DNA of 64,000 nucleotides from Pantoea sp. Cy-639 (GTDB lineage: Bacteria; Pseudomonadota; Gammaproteobacteria; Pseudomonadales; Pseudomonadaceae): assembly GCF_011752525.1 (NCBI RefSeq), contig NZ_VWXI01000008.1, positions 62,001 to 126,000 on the forward strand. The letters run 5' to 3'. The notes below the pieces were generated by a model that saw only the letters and a program-made list of their open reading frames with translations, was not told the origin of the DNA and did no database searches. Below are positions 1 through 7,222 of this stretch, piece after piece (the first letter of the stretch is position 1; every line of letters begins with the position of its first letter). The translations under genes were made by a program, and so were the position numbers.

Positions 1-601
1 AGGGCAGTGCGACGCCGATCAGGGCGAACAGGCCGCCGCAGCAACGGTTGAAGCCGCGTCCACCCTTGGCCAGCCACGGCCGGATACGGAACGCCAGGCG
101 TGCCAGCAGGTACTCCACCAGGCATTCGACACTGGCGAAGGTCGCCGCCATCACCACGAACTGCAGCAGCAGGCCACGCTGCGGGTCGATGAACTGCGGC
201 AGGAACGCGCCGTAGAACAACAACACCTTGGGATTGGCCACGGCCGACAGGCAGCCCTGGCGGAACAGCCCGGCATTGCTCAACCGGGCGTTGCCCGAGG
301 GCTGCTCCAACTGCAGCGCCGGGGTACGCCACAACTGGATCCCCAGCCACAGCAGATAGGCGCCGCCCACCCACTTGAGCACGCTCAGCAGCGAGGCCGA
401 AGCCTGCAGCAGGGCGCTCAGGCCGAACATGGTCAGGGCGATCAGGGCGCTGAAGCCGAACACGCCGCCGAGGATGGTGAACAGCGTGCGCCGGGCGCCG
501 TACAGCGCACCGTGGGTGAGGGCCAGCAGGCTGTTCGGACCAGGGGTCAGCGACAGACCGATGCTGGCCAGCAGATAGATGAGCCAGGTGTCGAGGGCCA
601 T
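1..601 (-). CDS. LysE/RhtB-family amino-acid exporter (3' end outside window)
   Basis: An open frame runs from an ATG at 601 leftward off the window edge, giving 200 codons without a stop. Near the N-terminus it carries the family signature LTPGPN, followed by a hydrophobic helix (about residues 38-62), another around 65-90, and later segments around 110-190, as expected for a six-helix LysE/RhtB exporter of roughly 205 residues. Family members export amino acids or their analogues across the inner membrane; the substrate cannot be told from sequence. The gene diverges from the AraC/GlxA-type regulator at 701, and the 99-bp gap holds a direct repeat, so control by that neighbour is plausible but inferred. 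Only the last few codons appear to be missing. Confidence 0.88.
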   Translation of the reverse strand, partial: MALDTWLIYLLASIGLSLTPGPNSLLALTHGALYGARRTLFTILGGVFGFSALIALTMFGLSALLQASASLLSVLKWVGGAYLLWLGIQLWRTPALQLEQPSGNARLSNAGLFRQGCLSAVANPKVLLFYGAFLPQFIDPQRGLLLQFVVMAATFASVECLVEYLLARLAFRIRPWLAKGGRGFNRCCGGLFALIGVALP

Positions 602-665
602 GGGGCACGCCTTGTTGAAAATCCGGGCGCCAGTGTAAGGCAGGGGTGGGCGAGGGAAGGGTATG

Positions 666-696
666 ATCTGGACATTCGATCGTGATATCTGGACAT
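666..696 (+). promoter_or_regulatory. Direct-repeat operator candidate for the GlxA/AraC-type regulator
   Basis: The 10-mer ATCTGGACAT occurs twice, at 666-675 and 687-696, offset by 21 bp (two helical turns). It lies between divergent genes and ends five bases before the regulator's ATG. AraC-family proteins commonly bind direct repeats with this spacing. The role in autoregulation and in exporter control is inferred. Confidence 0.5.
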
Positions 697-700
697 CGCC

Positions 701-1705
701 ATGACCCCCGACCTGCGCCTGCTGATCCTGCCGCTGCCAGCGTTCGCCCTCCTGCCTTTCGGTGCCTTTCTCGACAAGCTGCGTTTCTCTGCCGATGACG
801 AGGACTACAGTCGCCAGCGCTATTGCCGCTGGCAGGTGCTGGGGCTGGACGAACAGGCGCTGGTGTCGAGCAGTGGCGCGGTGGTGCAGGTCGAATTGAC
901 GCCGGAGCAGGTTCAGTGGCGGGACGTGGACTACCTGGTGCTGTTCGGCGGGCGCAATGCGGCCGAGACGGCGGCGCTGGCGCCACGCTACCAGGCGTTG
1001 CTGCGGCAGGCGGCCAGGGCCGGGGTGAAGCTGGTGAGCGTTGACAATGCCGCCTTCCTGCTGGCGGCCTGTGGCCTGCTCGAGGGGCACAAGGTGGTGG
1101 TGCACTGGCGCCACGAAGCGGAGTTTCGCGCTTCGTTCCCGCACTTGCAGGTGCTGACCGAGCAGTTGTATTGCTTCGATGGCGCGCGTATCTCCTGTGC
1201 CGGTGGCACTGCCGCCATCGACCTGGCCGTGGAGCTGGTTGCCCGTGCCAGTGGCCGGGCACGGGCGCTCAAGGGCCTGGCCGACATGCTGGTGGACGAG
1301 AGCCGCGACAGCCGCCATGCATTGCGTTCGCTGGAAGCCGGCAGTGGCCAGGGGCGCCAGGTACAGCGGGCCACGGCGCTGATGCGCCATCACCTGGCCG
1401 CGCCGTTGTCGATCGAGCAAATGGCCGCGCAGCTGGGGATCAGTCGGCGTCAGCTCGACCGCCAGTTCCAGGCAGCCCATGGCATGAGCGCCAAGGCCTG
1501 GTGGCTGGAGATGCGCCTGCAGCAGGTGCGCTGGCGGTTGCTCAACTCCAGCCACAGCCTGGCGCAGATCGCCGACGAGGTGGGGCTGGGAGACGCCAGC
1601 CACCTGGGCAGGTCGGTGCGGCGGCGGTTTGGCTGCACGGCGCTGGCGTTGCGCCGTGGCGGGTTTTCCAGCACCGCGCAGCCGGGACCCGACGGGCAGG
1701 CCTGA
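701..1705 (+). CDS. GlxA-family transcriptional regulator (DJ-1/PfpI domain plus AraC HTH)
   Basis: This is a 334-residue protein with the two-domain plan of GlxA-type regulators. An N-terminal DJ-1/PfpI-like class I amidotransferase fold spans about residues 5-175, including the stretch LAACGLLEG before a VVHWRHE segment typical of the family. A C-terminal AraC/XylS double helix-turn-helix spans about 220-320, with the pattern SIEQMAAQLGISRRQLDRQF followed by SLAQIADEVGLGDASHLGR. Family members respond to small amine or amino-acid-derived metabolites and activate catabolic or transport genes. It diverges from the LysE-type exporter, and a direct repeat overlaps its start region. The effector is unknown. 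Confidence 0.9.
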   Translation: MTPDLRLLILPLPAFALLPFGAFLDKLRFSADDEDYSRQRYCRWQVLGLDEQALVSSSGAVVQVELTPEQVQWRDVDYLVLFGGRNAAETAALAPRYQALLRQAARAGVKLVSVDNAAFLLAACGLLEGHKVVVHWRHEAEFRASFPHLQVLTEQLYCFDGARISCAGGTAAIDLAVELVARASGRARALKGLADMLVDESRDSRHALRSLEAGSGQGRQVQRATALMRHHLAAPLSIEQMAAQLGISRRQLDRQFQAAHGMSAKAWWLEMRLQQVRWRLLNSSHSLAQIADEVGLGDASHLGRSVRRRFGCTALALRRGGFSSTAQPGPDGQA

Positions 1706-1711
1706 CCCTGT

Positions 1712-2569
1712 CTACTGCGGTGAGCCGAACACGCCGGTCCAGTAGATGCCGGCATCGCTCTTCGGGTCCACGGCATACGCCGCGCCCAATTCGCGGTAGT
1801 CCGGGTTCATCAGCGTCGCGCAGTGGCCGGGGCTGGCCAGCCAGCCGTCGACCACCTTGCGCGCGGTATCGCGCCCGGCGGCGATGTTCTCGCCAATCTG
1901 CCGGTACAGGTAGCCGGCCAGTTCGGCACGGTCGCCTGGCGTGCGGCCCTCGCGGTCGATATGGTCGAAGAAGTTCTGGTTGGCCATGTTCCGCGTGTGG
2001 CTGGCGGCAACCCCGGCCAGGGTAGTGTTCCAGGCCAGTGCCGGGGCGGCGGCGAAGGGCTGGCCGGCGCATTGGCGCGGCACGTTGCGGGCAGCGTTGA
2101 TCTCCTGGAGCAGTTTCTGGCCTTCGGCCTGCCAGTCGCCGAGGCGGCCGCTGAGCAACGGGCGGGCCAGGACGATGCGCCAGTCACGGCCTTCCTGGCT
2201 GACGCCGATATCGACGAACTGCGGGTCGAGCACCACCTGGCAGAAGCTTTCCTCGATGGCCTTCATCGCCGCCCTGGCATCGCGTGGGCCGGACAGGCTG
2301 ATGGCCTGGACGTTGACCATGGGGTAGGCGGCGCGGGTCATGGCCTGTTGCAGGTCACGGGTCCCCTCCGGCGACAGTGCCAGGCGGGTGTCGCTATTGA
2401 GCGGCGGCAGCTCCAGGGAAGCCTCGCCGCCGCAGCGCTGGGCCTGGCTGCGGTAAAGGTTGATCGTATCGATCAGTTGCGCTTCCTCGCCGGAGAAAGC
2501 CTGGGCGCTGGCCGAAGCGAGCAGGCCCAGCGTCAGGCCGAAGAAGCAGGCAACGGATGGGACGCGCAT
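1712..2569 (-). CDS. Secreted CAP (SCP/PR-1) domain protein
   Basis: The chosen start (2569) gives 285 residues beginning MRVPSVACFFGLTLGLLASA, a clear Sec signal peptide with cleavage near AQA. A GGGAG Shine-Dalgarno lies about seven bases upstream; the frame stays open further upstream, but that part does not look like protein. The C-terminal 125 residues form a CAP domain: LLQEINAARN, the helix with HTRNMANQNFFDH, the GENIA motif, and GWLASPGHCATLMNP with the conserved histidine. The N-terminal part (about 25-160) is a second, less recognisable region. Bacterial CAP proteins are periplasmic or secreted and of mostly unknown function. Its stop lies only six bases past the stop of the convergent regulator. 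Confidence 0.88.
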   Translation of the reverse strand: MRVPSVACFFGLTLGLLASASAQAFSGEEAQLIDTINLYRSQAQRCGGEASLELPPLNSDTRLALSPEGTRDLQQAMTRAAYPMVNVQAISLSGPRDARAAMKAIEESFCQVVLDPQFVDIGVSQEGRDWRIVLARPLLSGRLGDWQAEGQKLLQEINAARNVPRQCAGQPFAAAPALAWNTTLAGVAASHTRNMANQNFFDHIDREGRTPGDRAELAGYLYRQIGENIAAGRDTARKVVDGWLASPGHCATLMNPDYRELGAAYAVDPKSDAGIYWTGVFGSPQ

Positions 2570-2888
2570 GTGGATCTCCCTGTAACTGGCAGCGTCTGGA
2601 TCTGCGCTGCTCATCCTACACAAGCGCGGGGCGTTTGGCCCGGTGCAGTGCAATGCAATGGACGCTCGCCAATCGTTTGCGTGCGGCAAAAGAGGCAGTA
2701 GACCGGTGGGCGTGGGAAAAGTGCGGCGCCACGGCGAAATTTTTCCAGGGGCACCGCTCAGTGGGCCTGCGTCGGGTTCGGCCGGTAGAACAGAACGTGC
2801 TGGGTTTGCGCGGTGCGGCGATAGGCCTTGGCCCCGTCCTGGCCCAGGCGATTGAGCACCATGCTGGCCACGTCTAGCCAACGACGTT
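2570..2888. other. Intergenic region between the CAP-domain gene and the AEC carrier gene
   Basis: There are 319 bases here. The right part holds a 34-codon minus-strand frame (ATG at 2862, stop at 2758) with no ribosome binding site and no recognisable similarity, so it is not called as a gene. The left part presumably carries the promoter of the CAP-domain gene. No repeat or clear terminator was seen. Confidence 0.5.
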
Positions 2889-3806
2889 TCAGCCCAGGGT
2901 CAGGCTCAGCACCAGCGGCAGGGTGACGGCGGCGGCCACGGTCTGTACCGCGATGATGGTGGCCATCAACGGTGCATTGCCGCCCATCTGCCGCGCCATC
3001 ACGTAGGACGACGAGGCGGTGGGCAGGGCCTGGAACAGCACCGCGACCACGGCGGCCTGGCCATCCAGGCCGAGCAGGCGGCACAGGCTCCAGGTGGTCA
3101 GCGGCATGACCAGGAACTTGAACAGCGACGCGGCCATCAAGGGCGCGACTTGCTGGCCCAGGCGCGCGCCGCCCAGCGCCGCGCCGACGCACAGCAGCCC
3201 CAGTGGCAGGGCCGCCTGGCCGAGGGCCTTGACCGTCGGCTCCAGCCCCACAGGCAGGCCCAGACCGGTCACCCGCAGCAGCAGGCCGCCGGCGCAACCG
3301 ACGATCAATGGATTGGCGAAGATTGCCCGCAGTACAGTGGCCGGCGAGCTGTGGCGAGCGCTGAAGCGGGCGAACACCAGTACGCAGAGCAGGTTGACCA
3401 GGGGCACGATGGCCGCGTTGGCCACTGCGGCCAGGGCGATCCCGGCGCTGCCGTAGACGCCGGCGGCGAGGGTGGCGCCGATGTAGTTGTTGAAACGCAC
3501 GCCGCCCTGGAACACCGAGGTGAAGTCGGCTCCGACGTGGCTGGCCATGCCTTGGTAGAGCACCAGCAGCAGGGCACCGAGCAGGGTGGAGAGCATCAGC
3601 GCGCCGACCATGCCCAGGACGGGCACGCCGTCGAGGTTGGCGGTGGCCAGGCCATGCAGGAACAGCGAGGGCAGCAGGACGTAGTAGCTCAGGCGTTCGG
3701 CGCCGGACCAGAAGGTTTCGGCGACAAAGCCACGGACGCGCAGCCAGGTACCCAGGGCGATGAGCAGGATGATCGGGACGAGGGTGGTCAACAGCAGGTG
3801 GAGCAT
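2889..3806 (-). CDS. AEC-family (auxin efflux carrier type) transporter
   Basis: This is a 305-residue, strongly hydrophobic protein. It starts MLHLLLTTLVPIILLIALGT and has about ten predicted membrane helices in two halves, the arrangement of AEC/malonate-transporter-like carriers (usually 300-320 residues). A GTG ten codons upstream (3836) is an alternative start; the ATG was preferred because the hydrophobic first helix begins right after it. Neither start has a strong Shine-Dalgarno. The polar centre of the first half shows the family-like stretch FNNYIGATLAAGVYG. The substrate is unknown, with organic acids common in the family. It lies downstream of the same-strand LysR gene with a 130-bp gap, so local control is possible. 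Confidence 0.85.
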   Translation of the reverse strand: MLHLLLTTLVPIILLIALGTWLRVRGFVAETFWSGAERLSYYVLLPSLFLHGLATANLDGVPVLGMVGALMLSTLLGALLLVLYQGMASHVGADFTSVFQGGVRFNNYIGATLAAGVYGSAGIALAAVANAAIVPLVNLLCVLVFARFSARHSSPATVLRAIFANPLIVGCAGGLLLRVTGLGLPVGLEPTVKALGQAALPLGLLCVGAALGGARLGQQVAPLMAASLFKFLVMPLTTWSLCRLLGLDGQAAVVAVLFQALPTASSSYVMARQMGGNAPLMATIIAVQTVAAAVTLPLVLSLTLG

Positions 3807-3936
3807 GGCGGGCGGTCCGTGGTCGGGTATCGGCACAGCCTACTGTGGACGACCGGTTTGGAAAAACGTTGTTTTCTGCAGCGAATGATGAGGAAAACTG
3901 CATGGTTGTAGCCAGCCCGCGCCTGGCGCGAGTCGC

Positions 3937-4800
3937 TCAGGCTTCCAGGGCGGTGCGCAGCACGGCGCTCAGATGGCGTCGTTGGCTTTTCTCGTGTTCC
4001 AGCAGGACCATGCGTCGGGTCAGTTGTGGTTCGCCGAAGGGCAGTACGGTGGCGGCGGGCAGGCGTGCGAGGTCGTCGTCGCTCATCGGGATGATCGCTA
4101 CCCCGAGGCCCATGGCGGCCATGCGCGCGAGGGCTTCCTGGCTGTCGAGCTCCATCTGTTCGCTGACTTGCAGGTGCTGGCGGCGCAGCTCCTGTTCGAT
4201 CTGCCGGCCGGCCCAGGCGCGCTTGTCGAAGCGCAAGAACGGCTGGCTGGCGAGCAGTTGCGGCAGGCTCTGGCCGCTCAGGTCGGGGCTGGCGATGGCC
4301 CAGAAGCGGTCTTCGAACAGGGCGGTGTACTGCAGGTTCTGTGGGTAGGGGCTGACGGGTTCGGTGGTGATGGCGGCGTCGAGCTCGCCATCTTCGACGC
4401 GGCGGGCGAGCTCGGCGGACATGCCGGAGACCACGCTGACGTGCAGCTGTGGGTGATGGGCCTTGATCCAGACCAGGGCCTTGGGCAGGCGTCGGGCGAG
4501 GACGGTATGGATGGCGCCGATGCGTAGCCGTCCGCGCAGGGCGGGGCCGCTGGCGAGGGTGTCGGCCAGTTCGTCGTAGGCGGCGAGGATGCTTTCGGCG
4601 CGGGTCACCGCGAGTTGGCCGGCCTCGGTCAGGGTCACCTGGCGGCGGCTGCGGTCGAACAGCGGGACCTGGAGCTCGTCTTCGAGGGTCTTGATGTGCA
4701 GGCTCACGGCTGAGGGGGTCAGGCTCAGGAGGTCGGCTGCACGGGCGAAGGTGCCGTGGCGGGCGATGGTTACCAGGGTGCGGAGGGCTTTGAGTGACAC
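3937..4800 (-). CDS. LysR-family transcriptional regulator
   Basis: Taking the GTG at 4800 as start gives 287 residues. A good CAGGAG Shine-Dalgarno lies about seven bases upstream, and the wing of the helix-turn-helix begins immediately. The frame continues upstream only through a REP element, so longer starts are rejected. The N-terminal winged HTH shows ALRTLVTIARHGTFARAADL and LTPSAVSLHIKTLEDELQV, followed by FDRSRRQVTLTEAG. The remaining 200 residues form the periplasmic-binding-protein-like effector domain. It lies upstream of the AEC carrier on the same strand, the likely target. The co-inducer is unknown. Confidence 0.92.
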   Translation of the reverse strand: MSLKALRTLVTIARHGTFARAADLLSLTPSAVSLHIKTLEDELQVPLFDRSRRQVTLTEAGQLAVTRAESILAAYDELADTLASGPALRGRLRIGAIHTVLARRLPKALVWIKAHHPQLHVSVVSGMSAELARRVEDGELDAAITTEPVSPYPQNLQYTALFEDRFWAIASPDLSGQSLPQLLASQPFLRFDKRAWAGRQIEQELRRQHLQVSEQMELDSQEALARMAAMGLGVAIIPMSDDDLARLPAATVLPFGEPQLTRRMVLLEHEKSQRRHLSAVLRTALEA

Positions 4801-5176
4801 ACTGGGGCTCCTGAGGTTTTCCTGGGGTTGTTTGATCTTGCCGGCCCAATCGCTGGCTTCGCCAGCTCCCACATTTTCTTCCCCCGCTGATCTCCTGGCC
4901 GCCAGACCGTCGACTTGTGGGAGCTGGCGAAGCCTGCGATGGGGACCGAAGGCCATGCATCTACAACAGTCCGGACTGTACAAAGTCCAAGCACATAGGT
5001 TACAGCCCAAGCAGGCATATGTTCGATAGAAGGATCGGCGAATTAACCAGGCGCTCACTGGCAAACAATTCCTGGGTAGCTATTTCAAGTCTCAAACTTC
5101 TTGCTCTTGCTTTTAAGCGCGCAAAGGCACTGCAAAAACCGAATGTACCCACATCTCGAAAAACCACCACCCAAAA
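4801..5176. other. Intergenic region with REP pair and an AT-richer stretch
   Basis: There are 376 bases between the start of the LysR gene and the stop of the ABC permease. The left part holds an inverted REP pair (listed separately). From about 5020 to 5175 the composition becomes clearly more AT-rich than the surroundings, with no open frame that looks coding and no terminator hairpin. The LysR promoter must lie here. Confidence 0.6.
4840..4953. repeat. Pair of inverted REP elements (putida type)
   Basis: Two copies of the roughly 35-bp REP motif face each other. At 4840-4873 the sequence reads GCCGGCCCAATCGCTGGCTT and continues into CGCCAGCTCCCACA. At 4915-4953 its inverse begins TTGTGGGAGCTGGCGAAGCC. 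The 19-bp cores (GGCTTCGCCAGCTCCCACA and its complement) are exact inverses, separated by about 60 bp. Paired REPs of this type are scattered through intergenic DNA of P. putida relatives. Confidence 0.8.
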
Positions 5177-6040
5177 CTAGAATCCCCCCTTCGAATCCCG
5201 CCCCCGCCCATAAGCCTGACTGATCCGGTCAATCACCATCGCCAGCGCCACGATCGCCAGTCCCCCCTCGACCCCTTGCCCGACATTGAGTGTCTGAATC
5301 CCCGCCAGCACATCTTCCCCCAACCCCCGCGCCCCGATCATCGATGCCACCACCACCATCGACAACGCCATCATCACCGATTGGTTGAGCCCGGCCATGA
5401 TGCTAGGCAGGGCCAGTGGCAGGGCGATCCGGCGCAACCGCTGCCAGCGCCCGGCACCGAGCCCGTGCGCGGCCCTGAGCAGCGAAGGATCGATCTGCGC
5501 CAGCCCCAGCTCGGTCAGCCGCACGAGTGGCGGCAACGCGTAGATCAATGTGGCGAACACCGCCGGCACCTTGCCCAGGCCAAACAGCATCAGCACCGGA
5601 ATCAGGTAGACGAAGGCCGGCAGGGTCTGCATGACATCCAGCACCGGCAGCATCAGGCGCCGAACCCGTGGACGGGTCGCTAGCAGGACGCCCAGGGGCA
5701 CGCCGATCAATACGCACAACCCGGTACTCACCAGCACCAGGGCCAGGGTCTGCAACAGCTTGTCCCACAACCCGAGCATACCGATCAACCCCAGCAACAG
5801 CGGCAACACCAGAGCGCGCGCCAGGCTGCGGCTGGCGTGCCAGGCCAGCAGGCCGACCAACAGCAGCAACAGCCACCAGGGTATCAGACGCAACAGGTCC
5901 TCCAGGCCGACCAGCAGCCGCAGCAAGTGCCCGGAAACACCACGCAAGGTGTCGCCATAATGCAGCACCAGCCAATCGACCAGACGGTTGACCCAAGGCG
6001 CGAAGGAAAACTGCAGGGCTTCGGGAAAACCGCCGCTCAC
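5177..6040 (-). CDS. ABC transporter permease, quaternary-amine/osmoprotectant type
   Basis: This is a 287-residue inner-membrane protein. The start is the GTG at 6040, whose GTGA overlaps the stop of the binding-protein gene, the usual translational coupling. An upstream extension would lie entirely inside the binding-protein gene. It has five to six membrane helices and the permease loop around residues 175-200 (FATLIYALPPLVRLTELGLA, then PSLLRAAHGLGAGRWQ), matching the ProW/ChoW/OpuAB branch of the MetI-like superfamily. It would pair with the binding protein upstream. The ATPase normally encoded in the same operon is not here. Betaine, choline or proline betaine are the likely ligands by family; the exact one is unknown. 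Confidence 0.9.
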   Translation of the reverse strand: MSGGFPEALQFSFAPWVNRLVDWLVLHYGDTLRGVSGHLLRLLVGLEDLLRLIPWWLLLLLVGLLAWHASRSLARALVLPLLLGLIGMLGLWDKLLQTLALVLVSTGLCVLIGVPLGVLLATRPRVRRLMLPVLDVMQTLPAFVYLIPVLMLFGLGKVPAVFATLIYALPPLVRLTELGLAQIDPSLLRAAHGLGAGRWQRLRRIALPLALPSIMAGLNQSVMMALSMVVVASMIGARGLGEDVLAGIQTLNVGQGVEGGLAIVALAMVIDRISQAYGRGRDSKGGF

Positions 6041-7065
6041 CGCGCGCCCTCGTTCAGCCACTTGGCGATCCGGGTGGCGCGATCGCTCGGCAGCCAGGCC
6101 TGCCACACCTCGGAGTTGTCACGCAGGAAGGCCAGTGCGGCCTCGCGAGGAGGCTGGCGGGCTTCGCTCATCCTGGCCAGCGCCTTGTTCAGCCGCTCGA
6201 TCGGCAGGTCCACGTTCTCGAATACGCCGACCAGGTCCGGGTACTGGTCGTGGAACGCCTTGGAGACGCCGATCGATAACCTGGCGGGCGACGAGCGGCT
6301 CCCCCTGGGCGCCGGGTTGCTGGCATCGGTGAGGGTCGCCCAGGCTGCCGGGTCGAACGGTGGTTCTTCCAGGCGGACCAGGTCATAGCGGCCCATCAGC
6401 GGGGTCGGGCTCCAGTAATAGAACAGTACCGGCTTGCCGAGCCTGATCTGTGCCGCGATCTCGGCGTCGAGGGCGGCGCCGGAACCGCTGCGGAAATTGT
6501 TGTACAGCCCATCCAGGCCGTAGGCCTTGAGTTTCTGGCTGTTGACGGTTTCGGAGGTCCAGCCGCTGGGGCTGTTGAGGAAGCGCCCCTTGCCGGGTGC
6601 CTCGGGATCTTCGAACAGGTGGGCGTAGCGCTTGAGGTCGTCGACACTGCGCAGGTCCGGCGCCAGCGGCGCCAGGTTGCGCGCCGGATCGCCCTTGATC
6701 ACGTAGGCCGGTACCCACCAGCCTTCCTCGGCGTTCTTCACCGTGTCGCCCAGCGCGTACACCTGGCCGGCCTGCTCGGCCTTGATCCAGGCGGGGCTGC
6801 GTCCGGCCCACTCCTCGGCGATCACCTGCAGGTCGTTGCGCGCCAGGGCCACCTCCATGCTCACGGTGCTGCCGGGCAGGGTATCGGTGGGGTAGCCATA
6901 GCCTTGTTCGACCACGATACGCAGCACTTCGGTGGTCAGGGCGCCGCTTTCCCAGCCGATGGCGCCGAAATGGATGGGCGCCATGTCGGCGGCCGCGGCG
7001 GTGTCGGTGCTGGCCAGGCCCAGTGCGAGCAGCAGGGCGGCCAGCAACGTCGGGGTCTTCTTCAT
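6037..7065 (-). CDS. Glycine betaine/choline-type ABC substrate-binding protein
   Basis: This 342-residue periplasmic protein begins with a signal peptide (MKKTPTLLAALLLALGLAST, cleavage near AAAA-D). It shows the OpuAC/ProX fold features: IHFGAIGWESGALTTEVLRI at the mature N-terminus, the WAGRSPAW segment, WWVPAYV, NSPSGWTSE, and LFYYWSPTPLMGRYDLVRLE. These aromatic residues line the cage that binds trimethylammonium groups in this family. It is the first gene of a two-gene unit with the permease (4-bp overlap). Osmoprotection or use of quaternary amines as nutrients are both possible. Confidence 0.9.
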   Translation of the reverse strand: MKKTPTLLAALLLALGLASTDTAAAADMAPIHFGAIGWESGALTTEVLRIVVEQGYGYPTDTLPGSTVSMEVALARNDLQVIAEEWAGRSPAWIKAEQAGQVYALGDTVKNAEEGWWVPAYVIKGDPARNLAPLAPDLRSVDDLKRYAHLFEDPEAPGKGRFLNSPSGWTSETVNSQKLKAYGLDGLYNNFRSGSGAALDAEIAAQIRLGKPVLFYYWSPTPLMGRYDLVRLEEPPFDPAAWATLTDASNPAPRGSRSSPARLSIGVSKAFHDQYPDLVGVFENVDLPIERLNKALARMSEARQPPREAALAFLRDNSEVWQAWLPSDRATRIAKWLNEGAR

Positions 7066-7222
7066 GCGAGCCTCGTCGGTTGCCGGTCCTTGGGTCCCGG
7101 TCAGTGTAGACGACGGCCTCGATCATCCAGGGAAGCCTCGCCGGCTGCCGCTTCGCCCGTGGCTGGCGAACACTGCAGGGCCGCCATGGAGGCGGTTCAC
7201 TGGCCAAGTAAAGGAGTGCGCC

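Noticed and set aside
2758..2862. 34-codon minus-strand frame between the CAP-domain and AEC genes
   Set aside because: There is no ribosome binding site and no recognisable similarity, and the frame is only the tail of a long shadow frame through the AEC gene.
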